This document shows positions 51,573 to 60,018 of a stretch of 64,000 nucleotides of DNA, piece after piece (position 1 is the stretch's first letter; the number at the start of each line of letters is the position of its first letter). The translations under genes were made by a program, and so were the position numbers. The notes below the pieces were generated by a model that did no database searches, was not told the DNA's origin, and saw only the letters and a list, made by a program, of their open reading frames with translations. Origin of the DNA: Spirochaetota bacterium (lineage in GTDB: Bacteria; Spirochaetota; Spirochaetia; Treponematales; Treponemataceae); assembly GCA_023393015.1 (NCBI GenBank), contig JAEWMY010000033.1:1-64000 (forward strand). The letters run 5' to 3'.

Positions 51573-52585
51573 GGAAGGTTCTCCTTGAAATAGACATCGA
51601 ACGGCATGCGTACCTCGCGCGCCGACGTTTCACCGTATACGAGATGGCGATAGATCTGAAAAAGGGCGATACGTCCCTGGTCCTCGGGGCGCTGCGAGAG
51701 TATGCAGTCGATGGTGCCGTCGCGGAGGCACCGCTCGTTTTCGGCCACGAGATCGTAACCGACGAGGGCGACCCGATCGCGCCAGCCGTGGCTCGAGACG
51801 ATCGAGGCGATCTTGTGCCCGATCGCCGATACCGCGAACATCCCCCTCATGTCGGGATAGTCCGCCATCGCGCGCTCGAGGGTCTCCGTCGCCTCGTCCA
51901 TCCGCGGCTCGGGACAGACGAGCTTGACGATCCGGGAACCCGGGCGGCCCGAGAACCACGAGGCAAAGCCCCGCGCCCGCTCGTTCAGGTTGAAGGCCTC
52001 GGTATAGGGAAGGATAACCGCGAAGGTCCCGTCCCCCGAGGCGACGAGGTCCATCATCCGGCCGGCGAGATAGCCGCCCTGAAAGGGTTCCTGCGCCACC
52101 GTGGTCAGCGGGGAGGCCCCCGGGAGCGGGGAGTCGATAAAGGTATAGGGAACGGGGGTTTCGAGTTCGGACAGGAGTACGAGGGTCTCCTCCTGCATGA
52201 TCGGGGCGATAACCCAGGCGGTGCAGTCGGCGGCGACCATCCGCGCGAAGGCGTCGGAAAGGGAAGCGCGGTCGGGACGAACGAAGGTAAAGCGCTCGAC
52301 GCTGAACGAAAAGGCGGAAAGCTCCGAAACGGCGCGGGAAAGCCCGTTGTCGACCAATTGCCAGTACCGGCTTTCCTTCTCGAGTTCCGGGATCAGGAGG
52401 CCGATTCGGTAGGATTGCTTTCGTTTGAGTTGCCGCGCGAGGGCGTTGGGCTGATAGCCCGTTTCCTGGATGATTTCGAGAATGCGCGCGCGCGTTTCCG
52501 CGGATACGCGGCCGCGGTTATGAAGAACCCGGTCGACGGTACCGATGGAAACTCCTGCCTGTCGCGCGATTTCGACGACTGTCAT
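51569..52585 (-). CDS. LacI-family regulator of the arabinose operon
   Basis: A 338-residue LacI-type repressor. The N-terminal helix-turn-helix (TVVEIARQAGVSIGTVDRVLHNRGRVSAETRARI) and hinge helix (QPNALARQLKRK) are clear, followed by a type I periplasmic-binding-protein-like sensor domain. It is the first gene of the araBAD-transporter-galTK operon, with overlapping stop and start codons, so it should be the local regulator; sensing of arabinose is inferred from that position. In Bacillus this task is done by a GntR-LacI hybrid (AraR) and in enterics by AraC, neither of which this is. Confidence 0.92.
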   Translation of the reverse strand: MTVVEIARQAGVSIGTVDRVLHNRGRVSAETRARILEIIQETGYQPNALARQLKRKQSYRIGLLIPELEKESRYWQLVDNGLSRAVSELSAFSFSVERFTFVRPDRASLSDAFARMVAADCTAWVIAPIMQEETLVLLSELETPVPYTFIDSPLPGASPLTTVAQEPFQGGYLAGRMMDLVASGDGTFAVILPYTEAFNLNERARGFASWFSGRPGSRIVKLVCPEPRMDEATETLERAMADYPDMRGMFAVSAIGHKIASIVSSHGWRDRVALVGYDLVAENERCLRDGTIDCILSQRPEDQGRIALFQIYRHLVYGETSAREVRMPFDVYFKENLP

Positions 52586-52602
52586 CCAAAACCCCTTTGC
52601 GT

Positions 52603-52643
52603 GTACGTTAACTCATCGTAGCAGAGGAATTCCCGTACGTCAA
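52603..52643 (-). promoter_or_regulatory. Promoter and possible operators of the lacI-araBAD operon
   Basis: On the minus strand TTGACG (52643-52638), 17 nt, TACGAT (52620-52615), with AAAGGGG before the ATG. GTACGTTAA (52603-52611) and GTACGTCAA (52635-52643) are near-identical direct repeats 32 bp apart, about three helical turns, one on the -35 and one just past the -10. They are candidate LacI sites. Confidence 0.5.
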
Positions 52644-52678
52644 TACGCGCGATATAAGTTTATATCTATCCTTAAAGG

Positions 52679-52696
52679 TATAGTTTTTGCTATAAT
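52679..52696 (+). promoter_or_regulatory. Inverted repeat TATAG-N6-CTATA and -10 of the ArsR-type gene
   Basis: TATAGTTTTTGCTATA (52679-52694) overlaps the TATAAT -10 box (52691-52696), which ends 6 nt before ATG 52703. The same 16-mer with one change occurs at 59914-59929 upstream of the araNPQ-like operon. Autoregulation by the ArsR-type protein is the simplest reading. Confidence 0.65.
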
Positions 52697-52702
52697 AATT
52701 TC

Positions 52703-53620
52703 ATGCGCGATATCAATACCCCGCAAGGCATACTGACGCTCAGCAAGGCCTTGAGCTCCCCCGTACGCCTTCAAATGCTCAAACTCATCGCCGAACGGCG
52801 GCAAATCAACCTGAACGAGCTCGCCGACGCGCTTGACGTCACCAACGGGGCGATCACCCAGCATATGAAACCCCTGCTCGACGCCGATCTCGTGGAGTTC
52901 ATCTATGCCTCGGGAAAACGCGGATCGCAGAAGATTTGCACCCTCAAAGAGCACCACTTCATGATCGACATACTCTCGAACCTCGACCATACCCTCATGT
53001 ACGAGACGGAGATTCCCGTCGGAAGCTATACGCAGTACCGCGTGCTTCCGACCTGCGGCATCGCCACGCGGGCGACCGTGATCGGCGAGGTGGACGAAGC
53101 GCGCTATTTCGACGATCCCGCGAGAAAAGAAGCCGGGATACTCTGGTTCGCGAAGGGCTACGTCGAATACCGCCTGCCGAATTACCTCAAGAAAAACCAG
53201 CGCCTCGAGGAATTGCAGGTTTCGTTCGAGATAAGCTCGGAGGCTCCGGGAGTCTGCTCCAACTGGCCGAGCGACATCCACTTCTCGGTCAACGGGGTAC
53301 CGCTCGGCTTCTGGACAAGCCCGGGGGATTTCGGCGGCGAGATCAAGGGGCTTTTTACGCCGGAATGGTGGGACGACCACTGGAACTCGTACGGGCTCCT
53401 GAAGTTGCTCACAATCAGCCGCGAAGGAGCCTATATCGACGGGGGGAAAATCTCGGACACGAACGTCGATTCCCTCAAGATCGATTCTGAAAGCCCCATC
53501 ATCCTCCGTATCGCGGTGCCCGACGACGCAAGTCACGTCGGCGGCTGCACCCTCTTCGGAAAGGGCTTCGGCAACTACAACCAGGACATCAAGGTGCGGA
53601 CGATCTTCAGCGAGGAGTGA
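52703..53620 (+). CDS. ArsR-type regulator with a large C-terminal domain
   Basis: A 305-residue protein. Residues 1-85 are an ArsR/MarR-like winged helix (LSSPVRLQMLKLIAERRQINLNELADALDVTNGAITQHMKPLLDADLVE). Unlike ordinary ArsR proteins of ~110 residues, it continues with ~210 residues of beta-rich sequence (PTCGIATRATVIGEVDEARYFDDP, PSDIHFSVNGVPLGFWTSPGDFGG), which looks like a carbohydrate-binding jelly roll. No metal-binding Cys pair of the metalloregulator type is seen. It converges on GH43 and lies between two arabinose operons; a role as arabino-oligosaccharide sensor is inferred. Confidence 0.8.
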   Translation: MRDINTPQGILTLSKALSSPVRLQMLKLIAERRQINLNELADALDVTNGAITQHMKPLLDADLVEFIYASGKRGSQKICTLKEHHFMIDILSNLDHTLMYETEIPVGSYTQYRVLPTCGIATRATVIGEVDEARYFDDPARKEAGILWFAKGYVEYRLPNYLKKNQRLEELQVSFEISSEAPGVCSNWPSDIHFSVNGVPLGFWTSPGDFGGEIKGLFTPEWWDDHWNSYGLLKLLTISREGAYIDGGKISDTNVDSLKIDSESPIILRIAVPDDASHVGGCTLFGKGFGNYNQDIKVRTIFSEE

Positions 53621-53632
53621 TCTGCCCGGGAT

Positions 53633-55105
53633 TCACGGGTCGCGGGGCTCCGTCGGCGCGCGGGACGGGCGAGGCGAGCTTCCCCATACGCACAAACCCC
53701 GGGAATCGACGCCGGTGAGGGCCATCGCGGGCATGTCCGCGTCCCGATCCCAGGAGGGAACGGCGATGAGTTCCGCGCTCCAGGTCGAAGACGAGAGCGA
53801 CACGACGTTTCCCCCGACGAGTTTCCACCGTCCCCTGAGCGAACCCGTCGCGAACGTTCCCGAAGGCGCGAGCGAAAGCGGGCGCGACGGGGTTACGACT
53901 CCGGCCGGTGTCCGCTCGAAGAGTACGGCGTCATAGGAGCCCGCGACGTCCGTGACGGAAAGCGGCTGTTCGCGCTCGAGCGAATAGGGGTGAGGGCTCG
54001 CGACGGGCCATCCGTCGGACGTCCAGAAAAGGCGCCTGACCTGCAGGTACGGCCAGGACGTCCCGCCCTCCGGGCGCGCGTGATGGGCGAGAAACCACTC
54101 TCCGTCCCGCTCGAACGCGGAATTGTGGCCGAGGGCCATCCAGCCCTGTCGATCCCCGAACCGGTAGCCCGTCGTGATGCCGAACCCGACCGAATCCGGG
54201 GGAGAAGACACGTCGGTCATGGCGCGGCCTTCCCGATCGAGGTAGGGACCGGTTACGCTCGCGCTTCGCGCGACGCGGATGTTGTAGTCCGAATAGAGCG
54301 AACCGTACGAAACGAAAAGATAATAGTAACGCGTCCGTTCGACGTACGCGATATACGCCCCCTCGACGGCGCCCAGCGCCGACGAAGCCCTTCTCGCGAT
54401 CGGTATGCCGAAGCGATCCTGGCCGGGCGCGACGAGGCCCGTCGCGGAATCGAGCTTGAGCATGCGGATGCCGTCCCAAAAAGAACCGTACGCCATCCAC
54501 CGCTCGCCCGAAGAACGGTCAAGGACGATACACGGGTCAATCGCGTTGACCGGATCGCCTTCCCCGCTCCTGAGGACGATGCCCCGCGGGACGAAGGGTC
54601 CTTCGGGTCGCGGGGCGACGGCGAGACCGATCGCGGAACGCTGCTTGCCGAACGACGAGGCCGAATAGTAGAGGCGATACTCGCCGTCGACCAGCACGCA
54701 GTCGGGCGCCCAGAGGCCCGCGGGACGCGCCCACTCGGCCGCCTCTTCGGGAATGTCCCGAAGCGCGCGTCCGACGAATTCCCAGGAAACGAGATCCCGC
54801 GACCGCCTGATCTGACAGCCGGGCTCCGCGAGCATCCCGCGTTGGACGTCGGTCGAATACGCGTACCAGAGCCCTCCCCCTCCGTCTCCCAGGACGGAGG
54901 GGTCGTGACCGTTGAGAAGCCCCCAGTTCGCGCTGTCGCGGAAACCCGCGTAGTCGAAGAGGCGCGTCGCGGGAGGGCGGTCCGGATACGAGGCGGTTTC
55001 CCCTCCCGCCCCGTCCCTCGCGCGGGAGGAGAGCGCGCACGAGAGACAGAGGCAAAGACAGGAGACCGACAGCGACAGCGCGATGCGGCGCGGGGACTCA
55101 ATCAT
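53633..55105 (-). CDS. GH43 arabinan endo-1,5-alpha-L-arabinosidase, lipoprotein
   Basis: A 490-residue exported glycoside hydrolase. The signal ends at a lipobox (LCLSC, Cys23), so it is anchored at the cell surface or periplasmic face. The five-bladed propeller has the three catalytic acids: D68 (NGHDPSV, base), D190 (NAIDPCIV, pKa modulator) and E248 (GAVEGAYI, acid). The C-terminal ~110 residues form the accessory beta domain found in extracellular arabinanases. It cuts arabinan into oligomers for the importer of the same operon. Its start overlaps the GH51 stop by 8 nt. Confidence 0.92.
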   Translation of the reverse strand: MIESPRRIALSLSVSCLCLCLSCALSSRARDGAGGETASYPDRPPATRLFDYAGFRDSANWGLLNGHDPSVLGDGGGGLWYAYSTDVQRGMLAEPGCQIRRSRDLVSWEFVGRALRDIPEEAAEWARPAGLWAPDCVLVDGEYRLYYSASSFGKQRSAIGLAVAPRPEGPFVPRGIVLRSGEGDPVNAIDPCIVLDRSSGERWMAYGSFWDGIRMLKLDSATGLVAPGQDRFGIPIARRASSALGAVEGAYIAYVERTRYYYLFVSYGSLYSDYNIRVARSASVTGPYLDREGRAMTDVSSPPDSVGFGITTGYRFGDRQGWMALGHNSAFERDGEWFLAHHARPEGGTSWPYLQVRRLFWTSDGWPVASPHPYSLEREQPLSVTDVAGSYDAVLFERTPAGVVTPSRPLSLAPSGTFATGSLRGRWKLVGGNVVSLSSSTWSAELIAVPSWDRDADMPAMALTGVDSRGLCVWGSSPRPSRAPTEPRDP

Positions 55106-56588
55106 GGGAAAAACGAATCACGTTCCAGGAGAGCGGGGGTATCTCGAGCGAGCAACGCGGACACGGTCCCTTCTGGGGCTCGACGGCCGCGGGCTTGACG
55201 CGGTCGGGATTGTCGAAATCGTTTATCGCGTGCCGGTCCTTTCCGGAAAGTTCCTGACGCGAGATCATCGATACCGAGCCGAACGACCGCAAGTCGAGAT
55301 CGAGCCGGTGGCTCTCCGCGTCGCTGATATTGAGACAAAACACGGTGAGCTCACGCGTTTCCTCGCGATCCACCGCCGCGAGCGCGAGTACCGGCGCGTC
55401 GCCGTAGGCCGTCTCCATGGTCGGCGACTTGATTACCGCGTCGAGCACCGTACCGCGCCCGTACTTCGAGAGGTCCCGGAAGGGCCAGTACGTCGCCTGC
55501 CTGATGGCGGGGCCGCCCTTCTTCGTGAAGATCGGCGCGATGACGTTGACGAGTTGCGCGAGGCAGGCGATCTTCACGCGGTCCGCGTTGTTGACGAGCG
55601 TGATGCCCATGCCGGCGAACGCGAGGGCGTCGAGAAGCGAATAGCGGTCTTCGAGTATCGGCGGCGCCTCTTCCCAGTCGAAGCGCGTCTGCTTTTGCTG
55701 GTACCACACGTTCCACTCGTCGAACGAGAGATACACGTTCTTGCGGCTTCGCTTGAGGGCCTTCACGTAGTCGACGGTCGACGCGACGCTTTTTATGAAG
55801 CGGTCCATGTCGACGAAGGACGCGAGGAAATCGCGGTCGTTGCCGAGGTTTTCGTAGTAGCGGTGGAGCGAAAGGTAATCGACGTGTTCGTACGTGTGCT
55901 CGAGCACGACGCGGTCCCACTCGGGATACGTCGCCATGAGGCTCGTCGCGCTTCCGCAGGCCACGAGCTCGACGGAGTCGTCGATCCACCGCATGATCTT
56001 CGCCGTCTCGCGCGCCTTCTTTCCGTAATCGGCCGCGTCGAGGTGGCATATCTGCCAGGGCCCGTCCATCTCGTTTCCGACGCACCAGGTCTTGATCGCG
56101 TGCGGTTTGGCGTGACCGTTTCGCTTCCGGAGATCGCTCCAGTAGGTGCCGCCCGGAAAGTTGCAGTACTCGAGGAACTCTCCCGCCTCTTTCGGCGTTC
56201 CCGTTCCCATGTTCACCGCGCCCATGACGGCCGTGCCGGCCTTGGCCGCCCAGTCGGCGAACTCGTCGATGCCGACGAGGTTCGGCTCGATCGTGCGCCA
56301 GGCGAGGTCGAGCCTCCGGGGGCGCCCGTCGCGCGGCCCGATCCCGTCCTTCCAGTCGTAACCCGAGAGGAAATTGCCGCCGGGATACCGGACGAGCGAG
56401 ACGCCGAGGTCCCGCACGAGGGAGATGACGTCCTTTCGGAAGCCCTGCTCGTCGGCGGTCGGGTGGCCGCTCTCGTAGATGCCCGAATACACCGCGCGCC
56501 CGAGGTGCTCGATGAAGGAACCGTACAGACGGTCGTCCACGCGGGCGCGCTCGAAATTCCGCTCGACGGTCATTGATACGTTGCTCAT
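55098..56588 (-). CDS. GH51 alpha-L-arabinofuranosidase
   Basis: A 496-residue intracellular enzyme (no signal peptide). The (beta/alpha)8 barrel carries acid/base E173 in VGNEMDGPW and nucleophile E291 in SFDEWNVWY; the N-terminal LYGSFIEHLGRAVYSGIYE is a GH51 hallmark, and the C-terminal beta-sandwich is complete. It releases L-arabinose from imported arabino-oligosaccharides. ATG 56588 is 8 nt after the permease stop region; an internal ATG at 56573 is an alternative. Confidence 0.95.
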   Translation of the reverse strand: MSNVSMTVERNFERARVDDRLYGSFIEHLGRAVYSGIYESGHPTADEQGFRKDVISLVRDLGVSLVRYPGGNFLSGYDWKDGIGPRDGRPRRLDLAWRTIEPNLVGIDEFADWAAKAGTAVMGAVNMGTGTPKEAGEFLEYCNFPGGTYWSDLRKRNGHAKPHAIKTWCVGNEMDGPWQICHLDAADYGKKARETAKIMRWIDDSVELVACGSATSLMATYPEWDRVVLEHTYEHVDYLSLHRYYENLGNDRDFLASFVDMDRFIKSVASTVDYVKALKRSRKNVYLSFDEWNVWYQQKQTRFDWEEAPPILEDRYSLLDALAFAGMGITLVNNADRVKIACLAQLVNVIAPIFTKKGGPAIRQATYWPFRDLSKYGRGTVLDAVIKSPTMETAYGDAPVLALAAVDREETRELTVFCLNISDAESHRLDLDLRSFGSVSMISRQELSGKDRHAINDFDNPDRVKPAAVEPQKGPCPRCSLEIPPLSWNVIRFSHD

Positions 56589-56596
56589 TGGTGTGG

Positions 56597-57445
56597 TTAT
56601 CCTTTTACGCTTCCGACCGTGAGGCCGGTGATGAACGCCTTCTGATTCAGCAGAAAGACTATGATGATGGGCACGATCGACATGACCGAACCCGAAAGCA
56701 ACACGTCGTAGTTGTTTCCGTACGGCGTGAGGAGCGACAGGAGGCCGATCGGAAGCGTCAGATTCTCGTTCGACCTGAGGGCGATGAGCGGCCAGAGAAA
56801 GGCGTTCCAGCTTCCCATGGCCTGCAGGATAGCGATCGCGCCGAAGGCCGGCATGAGCACGGGCGAGACGATCCTGAAAAAGATCCCGAACTCGTTGCAC
56901 CCGTCGATACGCCCCGAGTCGATGAGGTCTTTCGGCACGCCGAGGGAGTATTGCCTGAAAAAGAACACGGCGAACGGCGAGACGGCGAACGGCAGGATGA
57001 CTCCCGCCTTCGTGTCGATCACCTTCAGGAATATCGTCAGCTTGAAAAGCGGGAGGATGAGTATCTCGACCGGTATCATCATCACCGCGAGGACGACGGT
57101 GAAGACGACGTTCCTTCCCCTGAAATCGTACACCGCGAGTCCGTACCCGACCATCGCGCTCAGGACGATCGAGGTCATCGTCTGCACCAGGCTGATCACG
57201 AGACTGTTCTTGTACCAGAGGAAGTAAAGTCCCTCGTTGTAGTTCATGAGGATCCGGTAGCCTTCGAGGCTCATCGTTCGAAGGTCGAGGTCGAGCGTCA
57301 GGCCGTTCTGCACCATCTGGGCGCCCGGCCGCAGGGAGGAAAGCACCAGGAAGAAAAACGGCGCGAGCGCGAAGACCGCGACGACGGCGAGAAAGGCGTA
57401 CTTCGCCGTTTCCGTCAGGAGTCGTCCGCACGTATTGTTCCGCAT
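56597..57445 (-). CDS. Carbohydrate ABC transporter permease (AraQ-like)
   Basis: A 282-residue inner-membrane protein of the MalG/AraQ type with six helices. The EAA loop that contacts the ATPase reads DLIDSGRIDGCNEFGIFFRIVSPVLMP. It pairs with the adjacent AraP-like permease; the gap between them is 2 nt. As in many such loci there is no ATPase gene; a shared MsmX-type ATPase elsewhere in the genome would energise it. Confidence 0.93.
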   Translation of the reverse strand: MRNNTCGRLLTETAKYAFLAVVAVFALAPFFFLVLSSLRPGAQMVQNGLTLDLDLRTMSLEGYRILMNYNEGLYFLWYKNSLVISLVQTMTSIVLSAMVGYGLAVYDFRGRNVVFTVVLAVMMIPVEILILPLFKLTIFLKVIDTKAGVILPFAVSPFAVFFFRQYSLGVPKDLIDSGRIDGCNEFGIFFRIVSPVLMPAFGAIAILQAMGSWNAFLWPLIALRSNENLTLPIGLLSLLTPYGNNYDVLLSGSVMSIVPIIIVFLLNQKAFITGLTVGSVKG

Positions 57446-57447
57446 TG

Positions 57448-58353
57448 TCAGTTCCCTCCCTTTTTAAACGCGCCCGAAAGGGACAGCTGTACAAGATTGA
57501 CGGACATGATAATGGCGAAAAGCGTGACGCCGATCGCCGAGCCCATGCCGAGCCGGGCGAAGTTGAAACCCTCGAGATAGATATACGAAACGATGGTGAG
57601 TCCGATGTCTCCCGGGGAGCGGGCGGAGCCGAACATCGTGAAGCTTTCCGAGAACATCGCGTATCCGCCGTAGACGCTGATGGTCACGACGTACACGGTC
57701 ACCGACTTGAGGTTGGGCAGGGTAATGAGGAGGAACTTCTGGAACGGCGAGGCGCCGTCGATCTCTCCCGCCTCGTACTGTTCCTGCGGAATCGCGTTCA
57801 ATCCCGAGAGGAAATAGATGATATTGACGCCGAGCCACCGCCACGTGCAGAACACGACGAGGACGAACATGGTCGAGCCCCGCTTGAAGAGCCATTCCTT
57901 CGGCGTCGCCTGGATCTTGACGAGAAGGCTGTTCACGAAGGCCGTTTCCTGCGCGCTGAACGCGAAACGGAAAAACAGGCCCGCGACGACGACCGACGTG
58001 AGCGCGGGGAGGAAATACGCCGACTTGAAAAAGCCCTTCAGTCGCGTCGTCTTCGAATTGATGAGGACCGCGAGGACGAGCGGCAGGGGAATGAGGACCG
58101 CGATGGTCAAAAGCGTATACGCGGTACTGTTGAAGATGGCGTTCGCGAACTGCTCGTTCGCGAGCGAGCGGTAGTTCTTCAGGCCGATAAAGGTAACGTC
58201 GCCCGGTCCCGCGATGTCCTGAAAGGACATGATGAAAGTCGAGACGAGCGGATAGAGGAAAAAGACGAGGAATACGACGATAAAGGGCGACACGAAAAGC
58301 CAGGGCGCGTTTTTCTCAGTGATGAAGCGTCGTGTCGTCTGCGGGCGCTGCAT
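57448..58353 (-). CDS. Carbohydrate ABC transporter permease (AraP-like)
   Basis: A 301-residue inner-membrane protein of the MalF/AraP type with six helices and the EAA loop EQYEAGEIDGASPFQKFLLITLPNLK. GGAGGAG lies 4 nt before the ATG. It follows the binding-protein gene after a 114-nt gap that contains a perfect 20-bp palindrome, and it forms the membrane channel with the AraQ-like protein. Confidence 0.93.
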   Translation of the reverse strand: MQRPQTTRRFITEKNAPWLFVSPFIVVFLVFFLYPLVSTFIMSFQDIAGPGDVTFIGLKNYRSLANEQFANAIFNSTAYTLLTIAVLIPLPLVLAVLINSKTTRLKGFFKSAYFLPALTSVVVAGLFFRFAFSAQETAFVNSLLVKIQATPKEWLFKRGSTMFVLVVFCTWRWLGVNIIYFLSGLNAIPQEQYEAGEIDGASPFQKFLLITLPNLKSVTVYVVTISVYGGYAMFSESFTMFGSARSPGDIGLTIVSYIYLEGFNFARLGMGSAIGVTLFAIIMSVNLVQLSLSGAFKKGGN

Positions 58354-58367
58354 TGACTCCTCCTGTT

Positions 58368-58400
58368 GGCATGATCGCGATCATGCCATCGCGATCATGC
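58368..58400 (-). other. Perfect 20-bp palindrome and repeat between araN- and araP-like genes
   Basis: 58368-58387 is a perfect palindrome centred on ATCGCGAT; the 13-mer ATCGCGATCATGC at 58374-58386 recurs at 58388-58400. As RNA it folds into a strong hairpin with no U-run, fitting a stabiliser that lets the binding protein be made in excess over the permeases. Confidence 0.6.
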
Positions 58401-58467
58401 GGTCTCGATTCGTTGCGGGAAGGGGAGACGCGCGGCAATCCGCGCGCGCGTCTCGCTCCCGTCCGGT

Positions 58468-59769
58468 TTACTTGCTGTTGAGAAGCTTGTTCGCGTCGCC
58501 GAGGGCGGCCCGCGGGGTCGCGCTCTTTTCGCCGAGAACCTTGAACATGACGTTCTTCTGCACGAGGCTCACCGCCTCCGGGAACTTCGGCCCGACGTTG
58601 ATGCCGCCGACCTCGTTCTTGATGCTCACGAGCATGTCGAATACGCCGGTCCCGAAATACTCGGTATAGACGTTCGGCGCCTTCATCGCGGGATCGGTCC
58701 AGACGTCCCAGCGGATCGGGTCGAAACCGAGGATGGTCCAGGTCTTGATGGAGCCCTCTTTCGAGCCCTTCGCGAACGCGAGGAACCGCTTGGCGAGCGC
58801 GAGGTTCTTCGACTGCGCGGTTACGACCGTGCCGGTACCGCCCATGCCCGCGGACCGCGATCCGCCCTTCTTCCAGACCGGAAGCGGCCTGACGACCACC
58901 TTTCCCTTGAGCTTGGGCATGTACGAGGTGAAGCGGCCCATGTACCAGAGGGGCATCCACAAGGACGCCGCTCCGGAGTTGTTCATGAACGACCAGTATT
59001 CCTCGGAATGGTGAAAGCCGGCGGGAGCGACCACGACGACCTTGTCGTCGAGCATCTTCTTGAGAAACTCGAGCGTCTTGACGTTGATCTCGTTGTCGAG
59101 GATGCCGTTGCCGTTCCTGTCGAGGAAGTCGGAGCCCTGCTGCGAGATAAGGGGATAATACGACCAGTGCTCGGTGGATTCTATCGTCGACATCGGCTTG
59201 CCGGTCTTTGCGAGCACCTTCTTGCCCGCGGCGTAGTAGTCGTCCCAGGTCACGATCGAGTCGATGTTGACCCCTGCGGCGTCCATGATTTCCTTGTTGT
59301 AGTACATGACGGAGGCGCCGACGTGGTAATCGAGGCCGTAGAACTTTCCGTCCTTAGCGTAGTTGTCGAGGCGGCCGCGCACGAACTTGTCGAGATCGGC
59401 GGCGAGAACGTCGTTGAGGGGCGCGAGCGCGGGCTTCGAGCCCTTGAGGTAGTTCGCGAATTTCGATATCTCTATGTCGGAGATGTCGGGAGCGCCCGTT
59501 CCCGCCTGGAGGGAAATTAGAAGCTTGTTGTGCATCTCGTCATAGGGAAGGACGTCGACCTTGAGGGCGACCTTCTCCGCCGGATGCGCCTTATTCCAGC
59601 TTTCCACCGCGTCGAGCATGAACGCGCTGTGCAATTCCTGGAACGTCCAGAACGACAGGGTCGTAACCGCCGTGCCTGCGGGGGCCTGATCCGTTTTCCC
59701 TCCCGCGAAGGCCGTCATGGAAAGAGAGAGGATCAGGAGTACCGCGAATAATTTTGACAAATACCTCAT
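58468..59769 (-). CDS. Carbohydrate ABC transporter substrate-binding protein (AraN-like)
   Basis: A 433-residue exported protein of the extracellular solute-binding family 1. The signal peptide ends SMTAFAGG and lacks a lipobox Cys, so it should be cut by signal peptidase I and be soluble in the periplasm, unlike the lipoprotein binding protein of the first importer. The mature fold shows LSFWTFQELHSAFMLDAVESWNKAHP and DLVRGRLDNYAK-like lobes. AAGGAGG lies 5 nt before the ATG. It heads the araN-araP-araQ-GH51-GH43-like operon and probably binds arabino-oligosaccharides. Confidence 0.9.
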   Translation of the reverse strand: MRYLSKLFAVLLILSLSMTAFAGGKTDQAPAGTAVTTLSFWTFQELHSAFMLDAVESWNKAHPAEKVALKVDVLPYDEMHNKLLISLQAGTGAPDISDIEISKFANYLKGSKPALAPLNDVLAADLDKFVRGRLDNYAKDGKFYGLDYHVGASVMYYNKEIMDAAGVNIDSIVTWDDYYAAGKKVLAKTGKPMSTIESTEHWSYYPLISQQGSDFLDRNGNGILDNEINVKTLEFLKKMLDDKVVVVAPAGFHHSEEYWSFMNNSGAASLWMPLWYMGRFTSYMPKLKGKVVVRPLPVWKKGGSRSAGMGGTGTVVTAQSKNLALAKRFLAFAKGSKEGSIKTWTILGFDPIRWDVWTDPAMKAPNVYTEYFGTGVFDMLVSIKNEVGGINVGPKFPEAVSLVQKNVMFKVLGEKSATPRAALGDANKLLNSK

Positions 59770-59791
59770 ATTTGCCTCCTTCTGTCTTTGG

Positions 59792-59820
59792 TTTAGTAAC
59801 TACTAAATTGTTATAGTTAC
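59792..59820 (-). promoter_or_regulatory. Overlapping inverted repeats in the araN leader
   Basis: TTTAGTA-AC-TACTAAA (59792-59807) and GTAACTA/TAGTTAC (59796-59802 and 59814-59820) lie between the start point and the Shine-Dalgarno. They may be operators downstream of the promoter or an RNA hairpin. Confidence 0.4.
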
Positions 59821-59836
59821 AAATCAACCTAAACGA

Positions 59837-59866
59837 AGTATAGGATCAGCTTTTTTATTCTGTCAA
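59837..59866 (-). promoter_or_regulatory. Sigma-70 promoter of the araN-like operon
   Basis: On the minus strand TTGACA (59866-59861), 18 nt, TATACT (59842-59837). The leader to the ATG is about 60 nt. Confidence 0.65.
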
Positions 59867-59911
59867 TGTTTATTTCATGTTTTTATACTCTTTTTTAACA
59901 GAACCGCTTTA

Positions 59912-59929
59912 ATTATAGTTTTTACTATA
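59912..59929 (-). promoter_or_regulatory. Second copy of the TATAG-N6-CTATA inverted repeat, with a -10 box
   Basis: TATAGTTTTTACTATA (59914-59929) differs at one base from 52679-52694. On the minus strand it runs into TATAAT (59917-59912), just as the first copy runs into TATAAT on the plus strand, so it may be a second, regulated promoter of the araN-like operon. Confidence 0.6.
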
Positions 59930-60004
59930 GTAGAAGCGATTCCGCACGAACGCGGCCGGTAACGGACCCTCGAGCGCGGTGGGGATTATCTCGCCGAAAC
60001 GGAG

Positions 60005-60010
60005 TATACT
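60005..60010 (+). promoter_or_regulatory. -10 promoter element of the FAD-dependent dehydrogenase gene
   Basis: TATACT (within the palindrome AGTATACT) ends 8 nt before ATG 60019; no Shine-Dalgarno follows. Confidence 0.5.
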
Positions 60011-60018
60011 CCCCGACA

